Position numbers and translations under genes: made by a program. From assembly GCF_000060345.1 (NCBI RefSeq), contig NC_008571.1, positions 1,178,001 to 1,242,000 of the forward strand: DNA of 64,000 nucleotides, read 5' to 3'. Shown here piece after piece: positions 35,694-44,269 of the stretch (the stretch's first letter is position 1; each line of letters starts with the position of its first letter). The notes under the pieces are model-generated. The model was given only the letters and a program-made list of their open reading frames with translations, did not search any database and was not told where the DNA came from. The stretch is from Christiangramia forsetii KT0803. Lineage in GTDB: Bacteria; Bacteroidota; Bacteroidia; Flavobacteriales; Flavobacteriaceae.

Positions 35694-35764
35694 ATGCCTA
35701 TTACTTGATCGTAAACATGTACCACAAAGGTACAATTTCATAAGTAACCTACATAGGCATTTTT
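35694..35764 (+). ncRNA. Structured susC 5' leader element
   Basis: An outer stem ATGCCTAT (35694-35701) with ATAGGCAT (35753-35760), a second stem TACTT (35702-35706) with AAGTA (35742-35746), and an inner hairpin GTACC (35719-35723) with GGTAC (35729-35733) are nested in one 67-nt fold, followed by TTTTT at 35760-35764. It is 77 bp before the susC ATG. The fold could be a terminator, a small RNA end or a regulatory leader; I know no matching named family. Confidence 0.5.
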
Positions 35765-35840
35765 CATTTACCATTTCCTTATTTAAGTATTACGCTTTTC
35801 GCGGTTAGATTAATTATCAATTTTAATAAATGAAAAACTT

Positions 35841-38800
35841 ATGAATTTGAAGAAAACAGCAGTTTTTTGTATGGCCTTACTTTGCCATCTAGCATTAATT
35901 GCTCAGGAAAGTTATTCACTTTCAGGAACCGTGACTTCTCAGGGGGACAATGTGCCTCTTGCAGGGGTAAACGTATTAATCCAGGGATCTGCTACCGGAG
36001 TAGTAACCGATTTTGATGGAAATTACGAAATCGATGTAGTGGAGGGGGACATACTGGAGTTCTCCTATTTAGGCTTTGTGAGTCAGCAAATCACTGTTAC
36101 AGATCAAGAATCACTTAATGTATCTTTAGCGGCAGACTCCCAACTACTGGACGAGACCGTAGTAATTGGTTATGGTACGAGAAAGAAAAGCCATTTAACT
36201 GGTGCGGTATCCAGTGTTGTTAATGAAGATTTAGACCAATTACCAGTTGCCAGAGTAGATGATGCCCTTGTAGGGCAAATTTCTGGGGTAAATATTCAGG
36301 CTACAGAAGGTGAAGCCGGGTCTGCACCAACTATTCGTATTAGGGGAACAGGGTCATTGACCGGAAGTTCAGCTCCATTGATTGTAGTAGACGGACTTGT
36401 CGTAGATAATGATTTTCTTGGAAGTTTAGATATGAGTGAAGTAGAATCTTTCGATGTCTTAAAGGATGCAGCGTCAGCCGCTATTTATGGATCTCGAGGA
36501 GGTAACGGTGTTATTTTAATTACCACTAAACAAGGTAAAGCAGGGAAAACAGTATTTAGTTATCAAGGATATACAGGTTTTAAAGAGGCAAGACAAAGTG
36601 ATGCCTATTATTTCTCTGTTGCTGAAACTCTCGCGGAAGAACTCGCAGTTACGGGAGAACTATCAGAACGTTCCCAATATATTCAGCAAATTGGGATTGA
36701 CAGGGATTATCAGGATATAATCTTTGATGGAGGTATTATTCAAAACCATTCATTGAGTGCACGTGGAGGTACCGAGAACACAAAATTCAGTATTTCTCTT
36801 GGCTATCTTCATGATGAAGGGGTTCTTATAACTGATGACTATAAAAGATATAATCTAAGGTTAAAACTGGATACCAAGGTTAGTGACGAATTCAGATTTG
36901 GAGGTAACATTGCGCCTTCTTATACGAATAGAAGAAGGTTTGATGGTTCCACGCATGATATTCTACGTCAGGGTCCCTGGTTGCCAGTCTACCATGACGA
37001 GAACACTATACAATATGTAGATCGAAATGTATATCCAGATGTGCAGGTAGGAGATTATGCAAGACAGCGCCACTTTGATAATTATGATTTATTTGGTGAC
37101 GGTAACTTAGTAGACATAAGTGATACATCGAATCAAAATCCTGCGGCAAAAGTACTGGAAAGAGATGAAAATGATTATAAGTTTAAAGTCTATGGTAATT
37201 TTTATGCCGACTATGAAATTATGGATGATCTTAATTTAAGAACTACGCTTTCGGGGGATTACCAGCATACCATGAGAGATAGATGGCAGGGGGTTGAAGC
37301 AAGTAGAAATGGAGCTTCAGATGCCAGTTATGATGTAGAGAATGAAAAAAGGATTCACATGGCTTCGGAAACTTATCTTACTTACGATAAGAATATTGAT
37401 AAACATGAATTTGATGTGGTAGCAGGGATCACATTTGAAAAATGGGATTATGAAGGAAGTTTCGCATTTGGAACGGGTTATACATCAGATTTAATCAGGA
37501 CTTTATCTGCTGCAACAGTAGCTTCCGAAATAGAATCCTGGGTTTATGAAGAAAGATTTCAAAGTTATTTTGCCAGGTTAAATTACGCGTATGATGATAA
37601 ATACCTTGCTTCGTTTAGTTATCGTCGTGATGGTAGTTCAGTTTTTGGAGCTGATTCAAAATATGGAGATTTCCCGGCACTTTCTTTAGGATGGGATATT
37701 GCTGAAGAAAATTTCTTACAGAATGTTGATTTTTTAAGTAGCTTTAAATTTAGAGTTAGTTACGGGTTTACCGGGAATAAAGATTTGGATACCGATAGTG
37801 ATATCATAGATCTTTATCCATCCTTACCATTACTAGGACCATCTTCAGCTACTATTGGAGGAGCAGTACAACCTGCTTTTATATCCTTGAATATAGCTAA
37901 TCCAGATCTTCAGTGGGAACGTTCAAAGGAGATAAATCCTGGCCTTGACTTTGGTTTTTTCAAAAACAGAATTACAGGTTCTCTTGATTATTATAAACGA
38001 ACCAGTGATCAGTTATTACTTTTTAATCCTATTTCAGCGAGCACTGGATTTAGAAATGCATTGGTGAATATTGGAGAAGTTGAGAATACTGGTATTGAAG
38101 TGGAACTTCGAACCAGAAATATAGCAAACTCTAATTTCTCATGGAATACCACCATTCTTGCTTCTAAAAATGAAAATGAACTAACAGATTTTGCAGATTC
38201 TAATGGACAGATTGGAATTGTTGATGATAAAAGAGCTGCAGAATGGATTAATTTAGAAGGTCAGCCTATTTCGTCCTTCTATGGTTGGGTTGTGGACAGA
38301 GATATTCCGAGGGAATTACGTGAAAGACCTTACTTTCCGATTGGTGCGGAAGCCCAGGATGTGTATGTAAAAGATTTAAATGGAGATGGGGTCATAGACG
38401 ATGATGATAAGACAATCTTAGGAAATCCCTATCCGGATCTTGTATGGAGTGTGACCAATGATTTTAGAATTGGTAACCTTGATATTAGCTTTCTTTTCCA
38501 GGGTAGTCATGGAGCTGAAGTTAGAAATATGGGAGACCAGTATATTTTCAACCATTTCAATAGTGGGGCAGATTTTGATCCAGCCATCACTCCTGATCAG
38601 GATTTCATACGAGAGAAAATCTTTACCGATGATATTATTCAAGATGCTTCTTATATAGCACTTAGAAATGTGAATGTAGGATATAATCTACCGGTAACAC
38701 TTACCTCAAAAATAGGTTTAACGAGTATGAGAATTTACGCTGCGGGACAGAATCTTAAATATTGGACAGCAGATGATTACACAGGTTTTAATCCAGAATC

Positions 38801-38894
38801 TATTGATAATACCTCACCTACAACGTATGGATATCAAAGAGCTGGTTCCCCGATCTTTAAAACTATTTCAATTGGGATAAATGCTGATTTTTAA
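35841..38894 (+). CDS. SusC-like TonB-dependent outer membrane transporter
   Basis: A 1017-residue protein: signal peptide (residues 1-21), CarboxypepD_reg-like domain (about 25-105, SGTVTSQGDNVPLAGVNV to EFSYLGFVSQQI), plug domain (about 110-225, VVIGYGTRKKSHLTGAVSS, then AIYGSRGGNGVILITTKQGK), then a 22-strand beta-barrel ending GINADF. It imports alginate oligomers across the outer membrane using TonB energy, with SusD as lid. It starts the SusCD-SGBP-PL7-PL7 operon. Confidence 0.95.
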   Translation: MNLKKTAVFCMALLCHLALIAQESYSLSGTVTSQGDNVPLAGVNVLIQGSATGVVTDFDGNYEIDVVEGDILEFSYLGFVSQQITVTDQESLNVSLAADSQLLDETVVIGYGTRKKSHLTGAVSSVVNEDLDQLPVARVDDALVGQISGVNIQATEGEAGSAPTIRIRGTGSLTGSSAPLIVVDGLVVDNDFLGSLDMSEVESFDVLKDAASAAIYGSRGGNGVILITTKQGKAGKTVFSYQGYTGFKEARQSDAYYFSVAETLAEELAVTGELSERSQYIQQIGIDRDYQDIIFDGGIIQNHSLSARGGTENTKFSISLGYLHDEGVLITDDYKRYNLRLKLDTKVSDEFRFGGNIAPSYTNRRRFDGSTHDILRQGPWLPVYHDENTIQYVDRNVYPDVQVGDYARQRHFDNYDLFGDGNLVDISDTSNQNPAAKVLERDENDYKFKVYGNFYADYEIMDDLNLRTTLSGDYQHTMRDRWQGVEASRNGASDASYDVENEKRIHMASETYLTYDKNIDKHEFDVVAGITFEKWDYEGSFAFGTGYTSDLIRTLSAATVASEIESWVYEERFQSYFARLNYAYDDKYLASFSYRRDGSSVFGADSKYGDFPALSLGWDIAEENFLQNVDFLSSFKFRVSYGFTGNKDLDTDSDIIDLYPSLPLLGPSSATIGGAVQPAFISLNIANPDLQWERSKEINPGLDFGFFKNRITGSLDYYKRTSDQLLLFNPISASTGFRNALVNIGEVENTGIEVELRTRNIANSNFSWNTTILASKNENELTDFADSNGQIGIVDDKRAAEWINLEGQPISSFYGWVVDRDIPRELRERPYFPIGAEAQDVYVKDLNGDGVIDDDDKTILGNPYPDLVWSVTNDFRIGNLDISFLFQGSHGAEVRNMGDQYIFNHFNSGADFDPAITPDQDFIREKIFTDDIIQDASYIALRNVNVGYNLPVTLTSKIGLTSMRIYAAGQNLKYWTADDYTGFNPESIDNTSPTTYGYQRAGSPIFKTISIGINADF

Positions 38895-38921
38895 TCATAT
38901 AGAATTTTAAAAAACATTATT

Positions 38922-40346
38922 ATGAATATAAGAATATACTTACTCTTAGGAATTACCATGATGACTCTGGTTTCGTGTGGGAAAGATTTTTTAGAACCTG
39001 AACCGGAATCTGCGATTTCTGCAGAAGGCTATTTTCAGAATAGCGAACAACTGGAAACTGCGGTAATTGGTATGTATGATGCTATCCAGGGTGTAAATTC
39101 AAACGATCTGGACGATAATTTCAGCATTCAGCGAGAATTTTATATCACAGAAATGCGTAGCGATAATACACGTACCAAATCTCGTGAAGGCGAAGCAGCC
39201 CAATTTGAAAATTATAGAGTCACTACCAGTAATGGTATCGTTACTAATTATTATATAAGTTATTTTGAGATTATTTATCGAGCTAATTTAGTATTGGCAA
39301 ATCTTGATGCCGCCAGTGAAGAAGATGCTGCTCAATTTGAAGCAGAGGCAAAATTTGTAAGGGCTTATGCGTACTTTAATCTGGTAAGATTATTTGGACC
39401 TGTGCCTCTAATAGATGAATTAATAGGGCCTTTAGAAAAAGAAAAGGCTTACACTCGAGTTGCAGAAAGTCAGATTTATGATTTGATCATTTCTGATCTT
39501 CAAACTGCTATATCAGGTCTTGACAATATGTTTGTTAACAGAGCTTCCAGAGCAGCGGCTCAAACTTTTTTAGCTAAGGTATATCTTACTAATGAAAATA
39601 ATTATACCGAGGCTCAGACGCTGTTAGAATCTGTGATTAATAGCGGAGATTATTCCCTTGAATCAAATTTCAAAGATGTTTTTTATAATGAAAGAAATGG
39701 CGAAGTGATCTATGCTGTAGGTTATACCTCAGACATTACCTCAGACAGCCAGAATTTTTCTGCTGAAATGTTGAATTCTGTAGGAAGAACAAGTGGTGTG
39801 AATTATGTAACTGCAGATGCCAGAATAGCACTGGACGCTAAAGGGGGAAATAGAACAGAATATTCCTATAGGCTGGATGAAGCACAACCAACGCAGTACC
39901 AGGTGGCAAAATATATACCGAACGGTGATGATGCCCTTGGGATAGAGCCAACGTCCAGTAATCCGGAATTAGCGGGTAACGACTGGATCGTGCTAAGATA
40001 TGCTGATGTTTTGCTGCTACATGTAGAAGCTATTTTAGCAGGTGGCCAGGAAACAAGCTCTTCTGCGGCCCTGGATTCTTTTCAAAAAATTCGTGATCGA
40101 GCTGGTTTAACAGATGCTGTGACAAATATTACGAAACAGGATTTACTGGAAGAAAGACGTGTAGAACTGGCATTTGAAAATCACAGGTTTTTTGATCTGG
40201 TTCGATTTGGCTTAGCACAAGAAGTATTATCAGCTTTTTCAGATGAAAACGGCTATGATTTTAGTGCGACAGATTTGTTACTGCCTATTCCGCAGAGAGA
40301 GATTAACCTGAGTAATGGCTTAATGGAACAAAATCCAGGATACTAG
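38922..40346 (+). CDS. SusD-like glycan-binding lipoprotein
   Basis: A 474-residue surface lipoprotein (lipobox TLVSCGKDFLEPEPES) with the SusD/RagB all-helical TPR fold. Typical segments are EAKFVRAYAYFNLVRLFGPVPL near residue 150 and RRVELAFENHRFFDLVRFG near residue 420, ending LLPIPQREINLSNGLMEQNPGY. It forms the lid of the SusC channel and binds alginate oligosaccharides. It lies 27 bp downstream of susC. Confidence 0.95.
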   Translation: MNIRIYLLLGITMMTLVSCGKDFLEPEPESAISAEGYFQNSEQLETAVIGMYDAIQGVNSNDLDDNFSIQREFYITEMRSDNTRTKSREGEAAQFENYRVTTSNGIVTNYYISYFEIIYRANLVLANLDAASEEDAAQFEAEAKFVRAYAYFNLVRLFGPVPLIDELIGPLEKEKAYTRVAESQIYDLIISDLQTAISGLDNMFVNRASRAAAQTFLAKVYLTNENNYTEAQTLLESVINSGDYSLESNFKDVFYNERNGEVIYAVGYTSDITSDSQNFSAEMLNSVGRTSGVNYVTADARIALDAKGGNRTEYSYRLDEAQPTQYQVAKYIPNGDDALGIEPTSSNPELAGNDWIVLRYADVLLLHVEAILAGGQETSSSAALDSFQKIRDRAGLTDAVTNITKQDLLEERRVELAFENHRFFDLVRFGLAQEVLSAFSDENGYDFSATDLLLPIPQREINLSNGLMEQNPGY

Positions 40347-40370
40347 AAAAATCTAATAAAAATTTTTAAA

Positions 40371-41324
40371 ATGAATACGATAATAAATAAAACCCTTATT
40401 CCAGGATATTACAAACTTTTGTTTGTCATATTCAGCATGGGAGCATTAGTCTCTTGTGATTACGAATACGAACTACCGGAAACCGGATCTATTGCTGATA
40501 AAACACCTCCTTCAGCAAACTTTTCTGCTTCCCAAAGTGATACAGATTTTCTAACCTTTAATTTTGCCAACCTTTCAAATAGTGCCACAGATTATATGTG
40601 GGATTTTGGAGATGGCAATACTTCAACAGAGCTAGATCCATCCAATACGTTCCCAGATGAAGGGACTTATACGGTTAGTTTAACTGTGTCAGATAAATTA
40701 GGAGTTACAGATACTTTTACTTCTGAAATTTTAGTGGAGGAGCCACCAGTACCCGCAGCAATTACACCATTTATAGGTGAACCAGGCTTTGAAGATGGAA
40801 GCGAGGCCTGTGGAGATGGTCAGGATGGTAGAGATTGTTGGAGACTGAGTGGTGCTAGTATTCACCAGATCACGAGTTCAGATGGTAGGGGAGACACCCA
40901 GGCTGCAAAATATCCTGAAAGTACTACAAATGCCCGCCAGTCTTATCAGGCAATAACCGTTTCTCCTAATACTAAGTATATTTTCACTGCATTTTATGCG
41001 CTGACGGGTGATGGGGATTCTGTTAGAGTTTCAATTATAGACGGTCAGTTATCAAATTTTGATGAATTTGAATCGGCTACTTTATTAGCACAGGAAAGTG
41101 GTACTACTAATGATGGTAAAGGAAATTTCAATACCCTTATTGTAGAGTTTGAAACCGGTGCCAATGGTGAAATTTCTATGTTATTTGATAGTGATAATGC
41201 TGAAACAGCATATATCGATGATGTCTCAATCATACCAGTTGTAGAGGAAGAAACTGAAGGCGAAGAATCAGAAGAAGAGGAAGAGGCCGAAGGTGATGGT
41301 ACTGGAGAAGGAACTGAAGGATAA
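40371..41324 (+). CDS. PKD-domain surface lipoprotein, probable alginate-binding protein
   Basis: A 317-residue lipoprotein (ALVSCDYEYE). A PKD domain lies at about residues 45-125 (YMWDFGDGNTSTELDPSNTFPDEG), then a carbohydrate-binding-like beta domain (about 135-290) with four Cys near its start (EACGDGQDGRDCW), then a 30-residue tail of almost only Glu and Gly. Position after SusCD fits a surface glycan-binding protein. Its stop overlaps the next start (TAATG). The acidic tail is unusual beside a polyanionic substrate. Confidence 0.8.
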   Translation: MNTIINKTLIPGYYKLLFVIFSMGALVSCDYEYELPETGSIADKTPPSANFSASQSDTDFLTFNFANLSNSATDYMWDFGDGNTSTELDPSNTFPDEGTYTVSLTVSDKLGVTDTFTSEILVEEPPVPAAITPFIGEPGFEDGSEACGDGQDGRDCWRLSGASIHQITSSDGRGDTQAAKYPESTTNARQSYQAITVSPNTKYIFTAFYALTGDGDSVRVSIIDGQLSNFDEFESATLLAQESGTTNDGKGNFNTLIVEFETGANGEISMLFDSDNAETAYIDDVSIIPVVEEETEGEESEEEEEAEGDGTGEGTEG

Positions 41325-42250
41325 TGAGGATGTTTATAAAAAAATCTTCATCTGTTCAGAAAATTTCAATGAGCATTTTCATACTTGGTTTTGCCTGGCT
41401 TTCAATTCAATGCCAGGGATCAGGAACTGCTGTAAAAAATGGTTCAGAATCTAAAACCAATAATACTGCAGGAAAGTATAAACTGCCTAATGTTGACCTT
41501 TCAAATTGGAAGGTCACCATTCCGGCAGGACAGGGTAAAGGTGGCGCCATGAGTGTGGAGCCACCAGAGATCCTGGATTATGCCTCTAATGAAACCCTGA
41601 AGCCTTACATGTTTAATGATTCAACTTCCGGAGCTTTGGTGTTCTATGCCTATCCCAGTGATGCAACCACTGCGAATACAAAATATTCAAGGTCTGAATT
41701 ACGGGAGCAGATGGTGGCAGGTGACGATGATGTTAACTGGACCTTTAAGGAAGGTGGGAACTTGAAGGCGACCATCGAAATGGAAGATGTATCACGTGAT
41801 GAAGAAGGGAAATATCATAAAGTGATCATCCTTCAAATTCACGGAAGGTTGACCGATGAGCAAAAAGAACAGATTGGTCAAAAGGATAATAACGCACCGC
41901 CAATCCTTAAAGTTTACTGGGATAAAGGTAAGATCAGGATCAAAACCAAGGAATTGAAGTTTTTAGGAACTAAACCTGAAGGTATTTTATATGAAGAGGC
42001 CTGGGGCGACGATGAAGGTTACACCTTTGAAGAAGAAGTTGGTTTTAAAAAATTCGATATGGAAATTGATGTATCAGATGGGAAATTGGTAGTCTCTTTG
42101 AACAATAATGAATTTCATACTTATGATAACATTCATATGGAGAAATGGGGAGTTTTTGAAAATTATTTCAAAGCCGGGAATTACCTGCAAACAAGAGATG
42201 ATAATGCCTTTGCAAAAGTAAAATTCTATGATCTCAAAGTATCTCATTAA
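41324..42250 (+). CDS. Alginate lyase, polysaccharide lyase family 7 (third copy)
   Basis: A 308-residue PL7 lipoprotein (WLSIQCQGSG). Active-site strands are visible as YSRSELREQM near residue 125, VIILQIHGRLTDEQ near residue 165, and ENYFKAGNYLQ near residue 285. It belongs to a different PL7 branch from the two copies flanking PL6 (QIHG instead of QIHS). The start may be the Met at 41330. It is translationally coupled to the PKD protein and to the next PL7 gene. Confidence 0.92.
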   Translation: MRMFIKKSSSVQKISMSIFILGFAWLSIQCQGSGTAVKNGSESKTNNTAGKYKLPNVDLSNWKVTIPAGQGKGGAMSVEPPEILDYASNETLKPYMFNDSTSGALVFYAYPSDATTANTKYSRSELREQMVAGDDDVNWTFKEGGNLKATIEMEDVSRDEEGKYHKVIILQIHGRLTDEQKEQIGQKDNNAPPILKVYWDKGKIRIKTKELKFLGTKPEGILYEEAWGDDEGYTFEEEVGFKKFDMEIDVSDGKLVVSLNNNEFHTYDNIHMEKWGVFENYFKAGNYLQTRDDNAFAKVKFYDLKVSH

Positions 42251-42251
42251 T

Positions 42252-43169
42252 ATGAAAACTATTAAGCACATATTGCGAAAGCTTAATCTGGGTCTTTTAG
42301 TCGCAGGTAGCGTGATTTATATGGGATGTGAGAAGGATGATACAGCAGATGTAGTTGAATCCCCTCCCATTGTAGAAGAAGTACCAGAGGAGAAGCCTGC
42401 TGAAAACGATTATAAATTACCAGAAATAGATCTTAGTAATTGGAAAGTAACACTTCCCATTGGAAATCCATCTGAAGTGGAACCGCCAGAAATTCTGGAC
42501 TATGCCACTAATGAGAATTTAAAAAGATTTATGTACAATGATTCTACAGATGGGTCTTTAGTTTTTTATACCTATCCTGAATCTTCTACTGCAAATTCCT
42601 CTTATTCCAGAACAGAACTTCGGGAGCAAATGCAACCAGGTAGTAATAACAAGAACTGGACTTTTGAGGAAGGTGGTAAAATGCGAGGCAGGCTTGCAGT
42701 TCCTGAAATATCTAAAGACAATGACGGGGATTTTCATCGGGTTATTATCATGCAAATTCATGGAAGACTTACAGATGAACAGAGAGATCTTATAGGAGAA
42801 GATGATAACAATGCTCCTCCAATTTTAAAGATCTACTGGAATAATGGACGGGTTAGAGTAAAAACGAAAGTTTTAAAAGAAACTACAGCTTCAGATCAGG
42901 AAATATTACATACTGATGCCTGGGGGGACGATGAAGGTTTTAATTTCTCGGAAGAAGTTGGTCATGAAGCCTTTACCCTGGAAATAAAAGTGACTGAAGC
43001 AAAAATGGAAATTATCCTGAATGACGATGAGACAGTAGTATATGATAGTAAACATATTCAGAGGTGGGGGATTTTTGAAAATTACTTTAAAGCTGGGAAT
43101 TATCTGGTAAGTACCGATGAAAATGCTTTTTCTTTTGTGAAATATTACGAATTAGAAGTTATCCATTAA
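42252..43169 (+). CDS. Alginate lyase, polysaccharide lyase family 7 (fourth copy)
   Basis: A 305-residue PL7 lipoprotein from the ATG at 42252, one base after the previous stop (lipobox VIYMGCEKDD). It shows YSRTELREQM, VIIMQIHGRLTDEQ and ENYFKAGNYLV, and is a close tandem relative of the third copy. A Glu/Pro-rich linker (VEEVPEEKPAEND) joins the lipid anchor to the catalytic domain. A strong hairpin ends the operon downstream. Confidence 0.92.
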   Translation: MKTIKHILRKLNLGLLVAGSVIYMGCEKDDTADVVESPPIVEEVPEEKPAENDYKLPEIDLSNWKVTLPIGNPSEVEPPEILDYATNENLKRFMYNDSTDGSLVFYTYPESSTANSSYSRTELREQMQPGSNNKNWTFEEGGKMRGRLAVPEISKDNDGDFHRVIIMQIHGRLTDEQRDLIGEDDNNAPPILKIYWNNGRVRVKTKVLKETTASDQEILHTDAWGDDEGFNFSEEVGHEAFTLEIKVTEAKMEIILNDDETVVYDSKHIQRWGIFENYFKAGNYLVSTDENAFSFVKYYELEVIH

Positions 43170-43198
43170 TTTGAGAGATAAATTTTGTTTGAGTGGCC

Positions 43199-43244
43199 TT
43201 ATTAGTGATCCATCCGGTGGACGCACCGGTGGGATCGCTAATAA
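43199..43244 (+). terminator. Hairpin ending the susC operon
   Basis: TTATTAGTGATCC at 43199-43211 pairs with GGATCGCTAATAA at 43232-43244 (one wobble), and the inner CCGGTG/CACCGG extends the stem. Strong stem without a long T run. Confidence 0.75.
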
Positions 43245-43276
43245 TTAAAAATTGGTTGTAATTAAATGAACTAAGC

Positions 43277-43328
43277 TTTATAACTAAGATTATTTTTTAT
43301 AAATTTGAATAACCAGATTGGTTAACCA
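43277..43328 (+). promoter_or_regulatory. Promoter of the GntR gene with regulator sites
   Basis: TAAATTTG at 43300-43307, with TTTA at 43277-43280 19 bp upstream. The sites TTGAATAACCA (43305-43315, three mismatches) and TTGGTTAACCA (43318-43328, one mismatch) keep the 13-bp period and the same offset from the -7 box as at PL6 and susC. This supports autoregulation. Confidence 0.65.
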
Positions 43329-43357
43329 GTTTTAATAAGGATTCTAATAAAGGAACG

Positions 43358-44068
43358 ATGAAAGTAGATGGATATACGAAAATTGAAATTCAGCAGCAAA
43401 CGCGGAATGAGATTTTGGGTAAAATACGAGAGTATATAAATTTTAAGAATTTAGAGCCTGGCGATAAACTGCCTTCAGAACGAATGCTTTCTGAAAAATT
43501 TGGCGTAAGCCGTAATAATTTAAGAGAAGCTATTCAAACTTTAGAATTCTACGGAATATTGGAAAGTGTTCCACAAAGCGGAACCTATCTGGCCAATATC
43601 GGCGTAGTTGCGCTAAACGGAATGATCTCTGATATTCTAAGCCTGGCAGATCCAGATTTTAAATCACTAGTGGAAACAAGGATTTTATTAGAATTGAAAA
43701 CGGTTCGTCTGGCAGCAACAAGACGTACGGAAACGCAGCTAGAGCATATGAAAGAAACGCTGGAAGCCTATAGTTCCAAAGCTTTAAATGGAGAAGATGC
43801 TGTTCAGGAAGATCTTTTATTTCATTTAGCTATTGCGAAAGCCAGTGGTAACAGTACTATGAACACATTTATGCTTACAATTACTCCTGAAATCATTACC
43901 AATTTTGCTAAATATCATGTTTGTGATGAAAACCAGGCATTTCTTGGAATAGAAGAACATAAAGCCATTCTGGATGCTATCGAGGATAAAGATCCGTCCA
44001 GAGCAAAGGAAAAGATGAAATTACATTTTAGAAGTCTGTATAAATACTGTTATAATGTAGATATCTGA
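43358..44068 (+). CDS. FadR/GntR-family regulator, probable regulator of the alginate locus
   Basis: A 236-residue protein with an N-terminal GntR winged helix (about residues 15-75: LEPGDKLPSERMLSEKFGVSRNNLREAIQTLEFYGILES) and a C-terminal FCD all-helical ligand domain (about 90-225: LVETRILLELKTVRLAA, DLLFHLAIAKASGN, EEHKAILDAI). The FCD group senses small carboxylates such as uronate or keto-sugar acids. Its place between the uptake and catabolic genes, and the shared palindromes at four promoters, make it the best candidate regulator. The ligand is inferred to be DEH or KDG. Confidence 0.9.
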   Translation: MKVDGYTKIEIQQQTRNEILGKIREYINFKNLEPGDKLPSERMLSEKFGVSRNNLREAIQTLEFYGILESVPQSGTYLANIGVVALNGMISDILSLADPDFKSLVETRILLELKTVRLAATRRTETQLEHMKETLEAYSSKALNGEDAVQEDLLFHLAIAKASGNSTMNTFMLTITPEIITNFAKYHVCDENQAFLGIEEHKAILDAIEDKDPSRAKEKMKLHFRSLYKYCYNVDI

Positions 44069-44269
44069 TATTAAAAATGGGATTGCACGCTCCCATAGAA
44101 AATTGATAGAGAGAAGAATTTAAACCGGAATTACTTGATATACCTTTCTTAAGAAATATCCTCATTCCAGGTTGTTAAAAAATAGCACCACAGGTTGTTT
44201 GATCCTGATGGTATAAGGCATTTTTTGTCAAAAATTAAGTCTAGCTACACGGACTATAAATCTGAAATT

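Noticed and set aside
44195-44269. Longer start of the MFS transporter
   Set aside because: The 25 added residues are polar and lie before a normal MFS N terminus at 44270.
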